From Haloprofundus salilacus (GTDB taxonomy: Archaea; Halobacteriota; Halobacteria; Halobacteriales; Haloferacaceae): a DNA stretch of 64,000 nt. Each line of letters starts with the position of its first letter. Within the stretch, counting starts at the first letter, position 1. A program made the translations under genes and the position numbers. Positions 43,486-51,454 of the stretch are shown here, piece after piece. The stretch covers positions 620,001-684,000 of the forward strand of contig NZ_CP083723.1 in assembly GCF_020150815.1 (NCBI RefSeq). The letters run 5' to 3'. The notes under the pieces are model-generated. The model had not been told where the DNA came from. It saw only the letters and a list, made by a program, of their open reading frames with translations, and ran no database searches.

Positions 43486-44331
43486 TCAGTCGAGCGTCGA
43501 CTCGGTGTCGATGCCGTAGACGTGCTTCGGCGTCTCGACGTGCGCGTTTCGCATCGCTCGTTCGTGACCCTCGTCGAGCAACCAGCGGACGCGGCGGGGA
43601 ACCGTCTTCGGCCCGAGCACCGCGCCCGGCCGGTCCGGATCGTCGACGAAATCAGTCTCCATCAGAAACGGCTCGTCGGCGTCGACGGCGACGCGCAGGC
43701 GGTCTTTCTCGCTCATCACGCTCGGCGTCAGGCCGCGGAGCGTCCCGCCCGCGTAGTGTTTGACGACGCGCTCGGCGGGGAGGCCCCGCGCCTCGGCCCA
43801 CTCGGCGATGTCGGTCAGGTCCTCGCTCGCCTCGGTGTGTAACTGGACCGCGCAGTCGCGCTCCGCGCCGAGCGCGAGCGCGTGTTTCAGCACGTCGTTG
43901 GAGGCCTCCCAGACGACATCCGAGACCTCGTAGTGGGGGCGACCCGATTTCAGCGCCAGCGCGCGGCCCTCCGCGACGAACTCGGCGGCGACGTCGAGTC
44001 CGGCGCACATCAGGTCGCGCGCCGCCTCGGGCGCGAAGTCGCGTTCGTCGGTCAGGCGGGTGATGAGTCCGGGGTGGACGCCGAGTACCGGCCACGCGTG
44101 CCCGGCGAGCACCTGGTTCGCCTCGGCGACTGCGCCGAGCGTCTCCTCGAACACGGAGCGGAAGTCCTCGCCCGTCTCGGTTTCGACGCCGAGGTGCCAC
44201 GAGGGTTTGTTGACGACGAGCAGGTGGGTCCCACCGAGGTGCGCGAACTCCTCGACGGCCTCGACGCCCCGGCCGTGCCGCGGGTCGAGATGTAGGTGGT
44301 TGTCCAAAACTGGTGTACCGAGTTCGTCCAT
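43486..44331 (-). CDS. Archaeal TatD-like metal-dependent hydrolase
   Basis: A 281-residue amidohydrolase-fold protein of the archaeal TatD-related group (COG1099). Metal ligands are H-x-H in PVLDNHLHLDP, then LGVHPGLITR, His in VQLHTEASED, His in RVVKHYAG, and Asp in FLMETDFVDD. It is a predicted phosphoesterase or nuclease; close TatD proteins are metal-dependent DNases. Length is normal. Start ATG 44331 is clear. The gene runs leftwards, about 110 bases downstream of a NYN-domain gene, and the combination hints at nucleic-acid metabolism, but no direct link is proven. Confidence 0.9.
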   Translation of the reverse strand: MDELGTPVLDNHLHLDPRHGRGVEAVEEFAHLGGTHLLVVNKPSWHLGVETETGEDFRSVFEETLGAVAEANQVLAGHAWPVLGVHPGLITRLTDERDFAPEAARDLMCAGLDVAAEFVAEGRALALKSGRPHYEVSDVVWEASNDVLKHALALGAERDCAVQLHTEASEDLTDIAEWAEARGLPAERVVKHYAGGTLRGLTPSVMSEKDRLRVAVDADEPFLMETDFVDDPDRPGAVLGPKTVPRRVRWLLDEGHERAMRNAHVETPKHVYGIDTESTLD

Positions 44332-44437
44332 GGGCGTTGTCGGTGCGAGAGCGGGAAAAATCTGGCCGCCTCGACCGAGTTGATTCGACTGTGGTCGCAG
44401 ACGCTCGTCCGAGTTGATTCGACCGTCATCGCTGGCG

Positions 44438-44890
44438 TTACTCGCCGAGAGTGATGCTCTCGGTGGCCGCGTTTCGGAGCGCGTCCGACCGTCCGTGCGT
44501 CCCCGGCGCGATGGCGAGCGTCCGGATGCCCTGCGAGTTCGCTATCTCCAGGACTGGCTTGAAATCCGTGTCGCGCGAGGCGACGGCCAGCGTTCCGACG
44601 CCGTCTTCGATGGCGAAGCGCGTCGCGTCGACTGCGAGCTTCACGTCGACGTCGCCGCTCGTGACGACCACCTCGAAGCCGCGGGCCTCCGCCGCCTGAA
44701 TCAGCCCCGGTGTCGCGTGTTCGTCGAGATACAGGCGGGTCGTGACGAGACGCCCCGCGCCCTCCGCCGCCTCCCGCACGTCGTCCAAGTCGACGTCGAA
44801 CTCGTCGCGCAGAATGTTCGGCCCGTCGACGAACAGCGCGACGCCTCTGTCGCGCCCCGACTCGTCCGTGAGCCGCCCGAGCAACTCCAT
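44438..44890 (-). CDS. NYN-domain (LabA/DUF88-like) predicted RNase
   Basis: A 150-residue protein with the NYN (PIN-like) fold. The first acidic residue is in GVALFVDGPNILRDEFDVDL, a second appears in VTSGDVDVKLAVDATRF, and a third in LAVASRDTDFKPVLEIANSQ; the D-x-D arrangement matches the predicted metal-dependent RNase active site of this family (TIGR00288/LabA-like). It would cut RNA, possibly in processing or turnover. It lacks a second domain. A single leftward gene whose start faces the subtilase gene across an AT-rich promoter stretch. Confidence 0.88.
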   Translation of the reverse strand: MELLGRLTDESGRDRGVALFVDGPNILRDEFDVDLDDVREAAEGAGRLVTTRLYLDEHATPGLIQAAEARGFEVVVTSGDVDVKLAVDATRFAIEDGVGTLAVASRDTDFKPVLEIANSQGIRTLAIAPGTHGRSDALRNAATESITLGE

Positions 44891-45048
44891 GTGCTCGAAT
44901 TTTTCCGGGAAAATATAGGCGTGCTGATTCGCGTAGCCCCGTTTGTACGGTCATACTCGCCGAGAATGTTTCTCAAAAATTACGTTTATCTAGATTTGAT
45001 AGTAAAGAAAATAATTAAGTAATTTGGACATTACATTCAGTCGCAGCT

Positions 45049-46614
45049 ATGTCAGACAAAGACACTCCCTCGTGGAAGCGTCGTGGATTCCTGAAGACGA
45101 CCGGTGCGCTCGGTCTCGTCGGCCTCAGCGGCGTCGGTGCGGCGACGCCGGGTCGCAACCCCGGTCCGAAGGAAGACGAGATTCTCGTCGGCGTCTCGAA
45201 GACGGCGGACAGTCCGCGCGCGGCGGTCGAGAGCGCGGTGCCGGGCAACGCCCGTATCGTCCACGAGAACAAGCAGCTCAGCTACGTCGCCGTGAAGTTC
45301 CCGTCGGAGGCGTCCGACGCCGCCCGAGAGAACTTCGTCGAGGCGGTAACGAATCGCGAGAACGTCAAGTACGCGGAGAAAAACGAGACGCTCGAAGCGC
45401 TTTATACGCCGTCGGACGAGCGGTACTCCGACCAGTACGCGCCGCAGCAGGTCAACGCCGACGTGGCGTGGGATACGACGCTCGGTAGTTCCGATGTCAC
45501 CGTCGCCGTCATCGACCAGGGCGTCAAGTACGACCATCCGGACCTCGCCGACCAGTTCGGCTCGAACAAGGGCTACGACTTCGTCGACGACGACTCGGAC
45601 CCGTACCCGGACGTCCTCAAAGACGAGTACCACGGCACCCACGTCGCCGGTATCGCCGCAGCGACGACGGACAACGGCGAGGGCATCGCGGGCATCAGCA
45701 ACTCCACGCTGCTGTCGGGGCGCGCGCTCTCCGAGGAGGGCAGCGGGTCGACCGCCGACATCGCCGACGCCGTCCAGTGGGCCGCGGACCAGGGTGCGGA
45801 CGTCATCAACCTCTCGCTCGGCGGCGGCGGCTACACGGACACGATGAAAAACGCCGTCTCGTACGCCTACGATGCCGGGTCGCTCGTCGTCGCAGCCGCG
45901 GGCAACGACTACGGCTCGTCGGTCTCCTACCCGGCGGCGTACAGCGAGTGTCTCGCGGTCTCGGCGCTCGACGAGGACGAGTCGCTTGCCAGTTACTCGA
46001 ACGTCGGCCCAGAGATCGAACTCGCCGCGCCCGGTTCGAACGTCCTCTCGACGTGGACGACGAGCACCGAGTACGACAGCATCTCCGGCACGTCGATGGC
46101 GACGCCCGTCGTCTCCGGTGTCGCCGGGCTGACGCTCGCACAGTTCTCGCTCACGAACGAGGAACTCCGCACACACCTCAAAAACACGGCCGTCGACGTG
46201 GGTCTCTCCAGCGACGAACAGGGTAGCGGCCGCGTCGACGCCGGCAACGCGGTCACGACCGAACCCGGCAGTGGCAGCGACGGCGGCAGCGGCGACTCCA
46301 CGTCGGCATCGGTCGACGGGTCGCTCAGCGGTTACTGGGACTCGAAGTGTTGGAGCTACGGCTTCGAGTACGACGGCCCCTCGAAGATCGTCGTCGAACT
46401 CTCCGGTCCCTCGGACGCCGACTTCGACCTCTACGTCAACGAAGGATCCGGGTCGTGCCCGTCGACGAGCGACTACGACTACCGCTCGTGGACGACCGAC
46501 AGCCAGGAGACCATCACTATCGACGACCCCGACGACTCTGCGGACCTGACGGTGCTCGTCGACTCCTACAGCGGCAGCGGCGACTACACGCTCACCATCA
46601 CCGAGTACCAGTAA
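45049..46614 (+). CDS. Secreted subtilisin-like serine protease (S8, halolysin-type)
   Basis: Exported protease of 521 residues. A Tat signal (KRRGFLKTTGALGLVGLSGV) precedes a propeptide (about 42-120, I9-like). The catalytic domain has Asp156 in VAVIDQGVKYDHPD, His195 in YHGTHVAGIAAA, Asn286 in AAAGNDYG as oxyanion residue, and Ser349 in ISGTSMATPVVSG. A Gly/Ser linker leads to a C-terminal prepeptidase-like (PPC) beta domain with KCWSYGFEYDGPSKIVVELS and two cysteines that may pair. The AT-rich stretch AATAATTAAGTAATTT just upstream (about 45009-45022) should be the promoter. It presumably degrades outside proteins, feeding the peptide importer. Confidence 0.96.
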   Translation: MSDKDTPSWKRRGFLKTTGALGLVGLSGVGAATPGRNPGPKEDEILVGVSKTADSPRAAVESAVPGNARIVHENKQLSYVAVKFPSEASDAARENFVEAVTNRENVKYAEKNETLEALYTPSDERYSDQYAPQQVNADVAWDTTLGSSDVTVAVIDQGVKYDHPDLADQFGSNKGYDFVDDDSDPYPDVLKDEYHGTHVAGIAAATTDNGEGIAGISNSTLLSGRALSEEGSGSTADIADAVQWAADQGADVINLSLGGGGYTDTMKNAVSYAYDAGSLVVAAAGNDYGSSVSYPAAYSECLAVSALDEDESLASYSNVGPEIELAAPGSNVLSTWTTSTEYDSISGTSMATPVVSGVAGLTLAQFSLTNEELRTHLKNTAVDVGLSSDEQGSGRVDAGNAVTTEPGSGSDGGSGDSTSASVDGSLSGYWDSKCWSYGFEYDGPSKIVVELSGPSDADFDLYVNEGSGSCPSTSDYDYRSWTTDSQETITIDDPDDSADLTVLVDSYSGSGDYTLTITEYQ

Positions 46615-46654
46615 CTCGGTAGTCGTCTACTCGTCAGTCATCGCACGCGTCCGG

Positions 46655-46663
46655 TTTCTTTTT
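46655..46663 (+). terminator. U-tract terminator after the subtilase gene
   Basis: TTTCTTTTT begins about 40 bases after the subtilase stop codon, a typical archaeal U-rich termination site. Confidence 0.5.
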
Positions 46664-46732
46664 CCCTCGCGTCGCCAACGGTCGTCGGTTAACAACATCG
46701 TTTCGAGCGATGATTGTCCCCAGATACACTTT

Positions 46733-46800
46733 CGGCTCTGTTGAAATCCTCAGGACGTGACAGATATAGCGTGCTGATTACAGAGGATGTTGTCATCACG
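46733..46800. mobile_element. IS-end-like sequence, no transposase
   Basis: GGCTCTGTTGAAATCCTC is similar, from memory, to terminal sequences of haloarchaeal IS5-type elements. It is followed by AGCGTGCTGATTACAGAGG. A partly matching GTGTTGACTACAGAG lies at about 48383. No transposase gene or matching second end is visible, so this would be a solo remnant. The assignment is tentative. Confidence 0.3.
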
Positions 46801-46844
46801 ATGGTTTCACATATTTGAGGCGGCGTAAAGCGGTCTCGACGCCT

Positions 46845-47629
46845 TCAGCTAGCCGGATCGTGACGTTCCTCGTCGCCCTCTCGGTGGGAAACCTCATCGA
46901 GGGTTTCGATGTGTACCGGATGCCGGTAGAGGAACACTCCAACGGCGACAACCCAAATTACGCCTAGAGATTATCCAGTTTGGAAGGCCATCGATAGGTC
47001 AGTGTACCCGGTCTGCGCCTGGACGATCCCGAAGGAGAGCGCTCCGAGACTGGCGACGACGCTCAACCAGCCCATGCCGCTGAACCAGCTGGGGCGAACC
47101 GGCGACTCGGCGGTAGCGAAAAACGCCCCGCGAAGAGCCCCGCTGCGACACCGAACATGAACCACTGGAGGCTAAAGAGCCCGCCTTCGATCTGTCGAAC
47201 GGCGAAGGCCGTCTCGTACAACAGCTCCTGTTGGTCGGGTCCTGCCGCTGCCCACCGATCGACCATAATTCCGAGGGCAACGCCATCAACCGCTATGAAG
47301 ACGGCGTAGACACTTGCACATACCACCATCGCAGCCCCACCGAGGGTAGCCCACACCCCGGCGACGCCTCTGCGAAGCCGCCAGGCCAGCGCGAGGATTG
47401 CGGCAGACATCAACAGAATCCCGAGAAGCTCCCCTAGATGGTAGAGCCCCCAGATTCCTTCGACCGCATAGTCCGAGAAGGCTGCGTGTGTATGGTGCGG
47501 CGGCGTCCATGGGTGTATGTATGACGAAACACCATAGACTACAAGGCCCGAAATTGCCGCAAAGGCCCCAATGTTCGAAAAATACCGTTCAGAGGGACCG
47601 ACTGTCTTAATTTCGTCGTTTGTTGACAT
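46845..47629 (-). pseudogene. Decayed multi-pass membrane protein
   Basis: A membrane protein of about 260 residues broken in two places. The N-terminal part (MSTNDEIKTVGPSERYFSNI, then four or five spans up to FMFGVAAGLFAG) is intact to about 47127. There one missing G in a G run moves the reading to another frame (FFATAESPVRPSWFSGMGWL) with two more spans. An in-frame TAA at 46971-46973 follows TDLSMAFQTG, yet the same frame continues sensibly (SLGVIWVVAVGVFLYRHPVH and a charged tail) to a final TGA at 46845. Two different lesions make a true pseudogene likely. I do not know the family; the first half resembles small bacterial DUF4386-type proteins. Confidence 0.82.
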
Positions 47630-47968
47630 TTGTATTCTACCGTGCTAAAACACCTCCTGAGGACATAATTCTACTTTCAAATATTTAGAGTATCCAGCAG
47701 CAGATACCGGAGCAGAAACCGTTACGGTTCAGTATATTTTGAGCGGTGTGTGTTTCATTTATTGAAAAGATTGCTTTACTCCCGTTTCGAGGTGTCTCCG
47801 TCCCGAATACGCACCTTGTATTCCGCTCAGTCGCTGAAACCTACTCAGATACTGTCAGAGGCGACGTGCGAGATGTAGAGGATGAGTTCAGCGCGGCGGT
47901 CTCGTTCGTTTCACGTCCAAGTTAATGAACCAACCGTTCAGTAGATTTGTTTATTGACCGCTGAAAAC
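47630..47968. other. Low-GC gap with possible gene remnant
   Basis: No intact gene. Leftward, 47845-47910 encodes 21 coding-like residues (RRAELILYISHVASDSI then stop) preceded by a stop codon, suggesting the tail of a lost gene. GTTCAGTATATTTTG (about 47717) and GTTCAGTAGATTTG (about 47937) are imperfect direct repeats. An AT-rich stretch near 47683-47695 may be the old promoter of the decayed membrane gene. Confidence 0.4.
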
Positions 47969-48217
47969 TCAGTTAATCGCTTGGAGAAACTCATCTAGCG
48001 TATCGGTGAGTTCATCAACCTGTTCTCCGTTGATTTCAGCGGAATAGCGGACAATGAAGATGTTCTTCTCATCGGTGTGACGAGCCTTGTCTATTTGTTC
48101 GACTCCTTTCCAAATCCCTGTGACTTTGACTTGGCCGTGTTCAGCGTGATCGTAGTTTTCACCTCGCTCGATAGCCAGATCAGAGTCAGAGCCCGGTAGC
48201 TCGTCAGAATCATCCAT
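47969..48217 (-). CDS. Small acidic protein, unknown
   Basis: An 82-residue soluble protein (MDDSDELPGSDSDLAIERGE, then HGQVKVTGIWKGVEQIDKAR and IFIVRYSAEINGEQVDELTD). The beta-rich middle and helical end suggest a small single-domain fold, but I recognise no family. It lies in the lower-GC accessory patch, between a decayed gene and a histidine kinase of opposite direction. Short HxH or Cys motifs are absent. Start ATG 48217 is preceded by GGGCAAGT. It could be a small accessory protein of mobile origin. Confidence 0.65.
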   Translation of the reverse strand: MDDSDELPGSDSDLAIERGENYDHAEHGQVKVTGIWKGVEQIDKARHTDEKNIFIVRYSAEINGEQVDELTDTLDEFLQAIN

Positions 48218-48465
48218 ACTTGCCCATGATGTCCCTCTAACCTTGTTTCTGTTGGTGGGTGCGGTATCTGCTTCCCCTGTACTTAAGTGGTCACAACTTT
48301 CGCAAATCGAATAGAACCTCGCGCTACATTCGCGCTATCTATTTAGTAGCAGTCGACGAACTACCGAGAGCTTGTTAGAAAACACGTGTTGACTACAGAG
48401 AGTGTTTCGTTGCCTGCAACCAGAATGGGAACAAGCTTATCTCTGTCAGTCAACTGAAAACGGAT

Positions 48466-49551
48466 ATGAATGGCCGGGAGCCAGAGGCTCTTATTCCAGC
48501 GGCCGTAGACACACTTCCGATCAACTTTGCAATCCTCGATGACGAAGGGAAGATCCTGTATACAAATCGCGCATGGCAGGAGTTTGGCGAAGCGAATGAG
48601 ATCGAACTTCGACCAGATACAATCGGAACCAACTATCTTACGATCACCAGACAAGCGGAGACGGAGACGGCACAAACGGCTGCCGCCGGGTTATCCGAGA
48701 TTCTAACGGGCGAACGAGAACTCTTCGAGTTCGAATATCCGTGCCACTCTCCCGACAAACAACGTTGGTTTCTCATGCGGGCAGCATCGTTCACTAACGG
48801 TGACCAGAGATACGTCGCTGTTGCCCATTTCGACATCACTGATCGGTACACGTATCAGCGTCAGTTAGAAGAGTCCAACGAGCGCCTCCAGCAGTTCGCC
48901 TACGCAGCCTCCCACGACCTGCGAGAGCCGTTACGGATGGTCACGAGCTACCTACAGCTGCTAGAGCGTCGGTATAGCGATGACCTCGACGAAGACGCCA
49001 AAGAATTCATCGAGTTCGCAGTTGACGGTGCCGAGAGGATGGAGGCAATGATCGAGGGGCTGCTTACGTACTCCAGAGTCGAAACACAGGGACAATCCTT
49101 CGTTTCGGTCAATCTCGAGGCAGTGCTGGACGATGTTTTGACGGATCTCGGTATCCGGATCGACGAAGCTGGTGCCGAAATCACTGCTGAATCGCTACCG
49201 ACTGTCAGAGGTGACGCCAGCCAACTCCGCCAACTCTTCCAGAACCTACTGGAAAACGCTCTCCAGTACAGCGGCGAGCAGAAACCCCGAGTGTCAATCT
49301 CTGCAACGCGTGACGAGGACGAGTGGATGATTTCGGTCAGTGACAAGGGGATCGGTATCGATCAAAAAGATGCAGACCGGGTTTTCGAGGTGTTCCAGCG
49401 ACTCCACAGCCACGAGGAGTACGAAGGGACAGGGATCGGCCTCGCACTCTGTCGACAAATCATCAAACGCCACGGGGGCGAGATTTGGGTAAACTCCGAA
49501 CCCGAAGAAGGATCGACGTTTTCGTTTACGCTTCCGGCCCCCGATACGTGA
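48466..49551 (+). CDS. Cytoplasmic PAS-domain histidine kinase
   Basis: Sensor kinase of 361 residues. A PAS domain (about 12-128) with AILDDEGKILYTNRAWQEFG is followed by a HisKA dimerisation region with phospho-acceptor His150 in AYAASHDLREPLRMVTSYLQ. The HATPase domain includes the N box LFQNLLENALQYSGEQ, G1 box SDKGIGIDQKD and G2 box YEGTGIGLALC. There is no transmembrane segment, so it senses a cytoplasmic signal. No response regulator gene adjoins it, as is usual for haloarchaeal orphan kinases of this light- or redox-type group. GC content is lower than the core genome, in keeping with the accessory patch. A TATA-like CTTATCT lies about 30 bases upstream. Confidence 0.93.
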   Translation: MNGREPEALIPAAVDTLPINFAILDDEGKILYTNRAWQEFGEANEIELRPDTIGTNYLTITRQAETETAQTAAAGLSEILTGERELFEFEYPCHSPDKQRWFLMRAASFTNGDQRYVAVAHFDITDRYTYQRQLEESNERLQQFAYAASHDLREPLRMVTSYLQLLERRYSDDLDEDAKEFIEFAVDGAERMEAMIEGLLTYSRVETQGQSFVSVNLEAVLDDVLTDLGIRIDEAGAEITAESLPTVRGDASQLRQLFQNLLENALQYSGEQKPRVSISATRDEDEWMISVSDKGIGIDQKDADRVFEVFQRLHSHEEYEGTGIGLALCRQIIKRHGGEIWVNSEPEEGSTFSFTLPAPDT

Positions 49552-49562
49552 ACGCTTTTTGA

Positions 49563-49682
49563 GAATTCCCCCGGCTGTATTCGCGCTGGGAGTTCAGCAG
49601 GGAGATGTCGGACTACCTCAACTTCTGTCAGGAGTGGCGTGACCGGCTCAGAGGGTACATCTCTCAAGAGGCCCTCGTTTAG
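49563..49682 (+). pseudogene. Orphan C-terminal gene fragment
   Basis: Between two stops, 39 in-frame codons encode a coding-like peptide with SRWEFSREMSDYLNFCQEWR and RLRGYISQEALV before the TAG. There is no start codon at the expected place. The W/F/Y-rich helical composition suits the tail of a larger protein, maybe a transposase or regulator. It follows the kinase by 11 bases in the same direction and probably marks a deletion or insertion scar. The parent family is not recognised. Confidence 0.4.
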
Positions 49683-49727
49683 TTCTCTCCATCTCAGTTG
49701 AACTAACAGCGTAATAGCGCGTGTGAA

Positions 49728-49892
49728 CTATTCGTCTCTGTAGAAGAAGAACCGAGCGAGCATGATAACAACCAACACCAAGAGAATAAACGGGAGTAGC
49801 TCCCCACCTCACTGCACCAAATCTCCAACGGATCTCGCAAATGGGTCGGGGTCGGGATGGGGGCGTGGTGTTGAAGTGTTTGTTGAATCCAT
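49728..49892 (-). pseudogene. Small single-span membrane protein with an internal TGA
   Basis: From ATG 49892 the frame reads MDSTNTSTPRPHPDPDPFAR and SVGDLVQ, meets TGA at 49809-49811, then continues GGELLPFILLVLVVIMLARF and FFYRDE to a TAG at 49728-49730. The whole would be a 54-residue single-span protein with a polar Asp/Pro N-terminus. TACTTA lies about 29 bases before the ATG, as for a leaderless promoter. The TGA could come from TGG or CGA by one base. Alternatives: two unrelated peptides, or chance. Confidence 0.45.
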
Positions 49893-50100
49893 GTAATAGC
49901 ACTAACAATGCGGGCTAAGTACTTTCTCTGGATTCAACGATTCCAGTAATCACGCTTTTGGGCTACTCCCTTGCGAGATACACGTCTTCTATTCAGCACG
50001 GCACAGACTAACCATCAAATATTGAGCATTTTGACAGAGACACAATTTCTACAATTTGTACAATGCGTGAGTTCATGCGTCTCGGTCCCATGTACGTGTT

Positions 50101-51429
50101 ATGCGACTCCGGTACGTCGACGGAACCATCGAAATCGACGGTTCGTCGGACGCGTTCGACAAGGCGGCCGCGGCGCTCGAACTCGACTCGAAGCGAGCGG
50201 ACGCGCTCCACTACCGGCCGATTCGTGACTCGCTTCGGGCGGCGGGTGTCGAGTTCGAAGACGACGTGCTCGACGCCGTTTCGGGCGTGGACCTCTCGTG
50301 TTCGCTCTCGCTCCGTCCGTATCAGTCGGAGGCGCTTCGAAGCTGGCGGCGAGACGAGCGGGGTGTCGTCGTCCTCCCGACCGGCGCGGGGAAAACGTAC
50401 GTCGGCATGGCGGCGATCGACGCGGTCGGGGGGCCGACGCTCGTCGTAGTTCCCACGCTCGAACTCGTCGACCAGTGGCGCGACGAACTCGCGCGCTTCG
50501 AGGTTCCGGTCGGCGAGTTCACCGGGCGAGCGAAGGACCTCGGCCCCATCACGGTAACGACGTACGATTCGGCGTACACCCACGCCGCCGGCTTCGGCGA
50601 CCGCTTCGAGTTCGCCCTGTTCGACGAGGTTCACCACCTCGCCGCCGAGAAGTACCAGCGCATCGCCGAGCGGATGGCCGCCCCCGCCCGGATGGGACTG
50701 ACCGCGACGTACGAGCGCGACGACGACAGACACACGCGACTCGCACGGTTGTTGGGCGGGAAGGTGTACGAGATCGACACCGACGACCTCACGGGCAAGT
50801 ATCTCTCGCCGTACACCGTTGAGCGAATCACGGTCGACCTGACGCCCGACGAGCGCGAGGCGTACGACGAACACGCGGCCGTCTTCCGAAACTACGTCGC
50901 CTTCAGCAACGTTTCGCTCGACGGCCCGGACGGCTACCGGAATCTGGTCGTCAGAAGCGGCAACGACCCACGGGCGTGGCGGGCGATTCGCGCCCACGAG
51001 ACCTCGCGAAAGATAGCGTTCAACGCCGAGTCGAAACTCGCCGAACTCGCCTCGCTGCTGCGCGAGTGCCGCGAGAACGGCGACCGGGTCATTGTCTTCA
51101 CCCGCTACAACGACCTCGTCCACGTCGTCGCCGACCGGTTTCTGATTCCCGCCGTCACCTACAAGACGCCGACCGACGAGCGCCGCGCGACTCTATCGTG
51201 GTTCAAATCCGGACGCGTCGACGCCGTCGTCAGTTCGCAGGTGCTCGACGAGGGCGTCGACGTCCCCGACGCGAACGTCGGCATCATCCTCAGCGGCACC
51301 GGCAGCAACCGGGAGTACCGTCAGCGACTCGGCCGCATCCTCCGCCCCTCGGAGAAATCCGCCCGCCTCTACGAACTCGTCTCCGCCGACACCGGCGAGA
51401 CTCGCACCGCCGACCGACGCCGTTCCTGA
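50101..51429 (+). CDS. XPB/Rad25-like DNA helicase
   Basis: Superfamily 2 helicase of 442 residues, the archaeal counterpart of XPB. An N-terminal DNA-damage-recognition-like region (to about 70) leads to SLRPYQSEALRSWRR, Walker A LPTGAGKT (92-99), Walker B FDEVHHLAAEKY and motif III MGLTATYERDD. The second RecA domain includes RVIVFTRYND and motif VI YRQRLGRILRP. It opens DNA for repair, probably nucleotide excision repair, together with the nuclease encoded next. ATG 50101 is the start of homology. The two genes are 25 bases apart, forming the well-known XPB-Bax1 pair. AT-rich sequence at 50042-50064 may hold the promoter or an operator. Confidence 0.94.
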   Translation: MRLRYVDGTIEIDGSSDAFDKAAAALELDSKRADALHYRPIRDSLRAAGVEFEDDVLDAVSGVDLSCSLSLRPYQSEALRSWRRDERGVVVLPTGAGKTYVGMAAIDAVGGPTLVVVPTLELVDQWRDELARFEVPVGEFTGRAKDLGPITVTTYDSAYTHAAGFGDRFEFALFDEVHHLAAEKYQRIAERMAAPARMGLTATYERDDDRHTRLARLLGGKVYEIDTDDLTGKYLSPYTVERITVDLTPDEREAYDEHAAVFRNYVAFSNVSLDGPDGYRNLVVRSGNDPRAWRAIRAHETSRKIAFNAESKLAELASLLRECRENGDRVIVFTRYNDLVHVVADRFLIPAVTYKTPTDERRATLSWFKSGRVDAVVSSQVLDEGVDVPDANVGIILSGTGSNREYRQRLGRILRPSEKSARLYELVSADTGETRTADRRRS

Positions 51430-51454
51430 TCCGATCTTCACGTTCTCACCGACG

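Noticed and set aside
49648-49908. 86-codon frame on the - strand in the accessory patch
   Set aside because: Reads in a different frame from the more protein-like interrupted membrane peptide at 49728-49892, and is rich in Arg/Cys without pattern.
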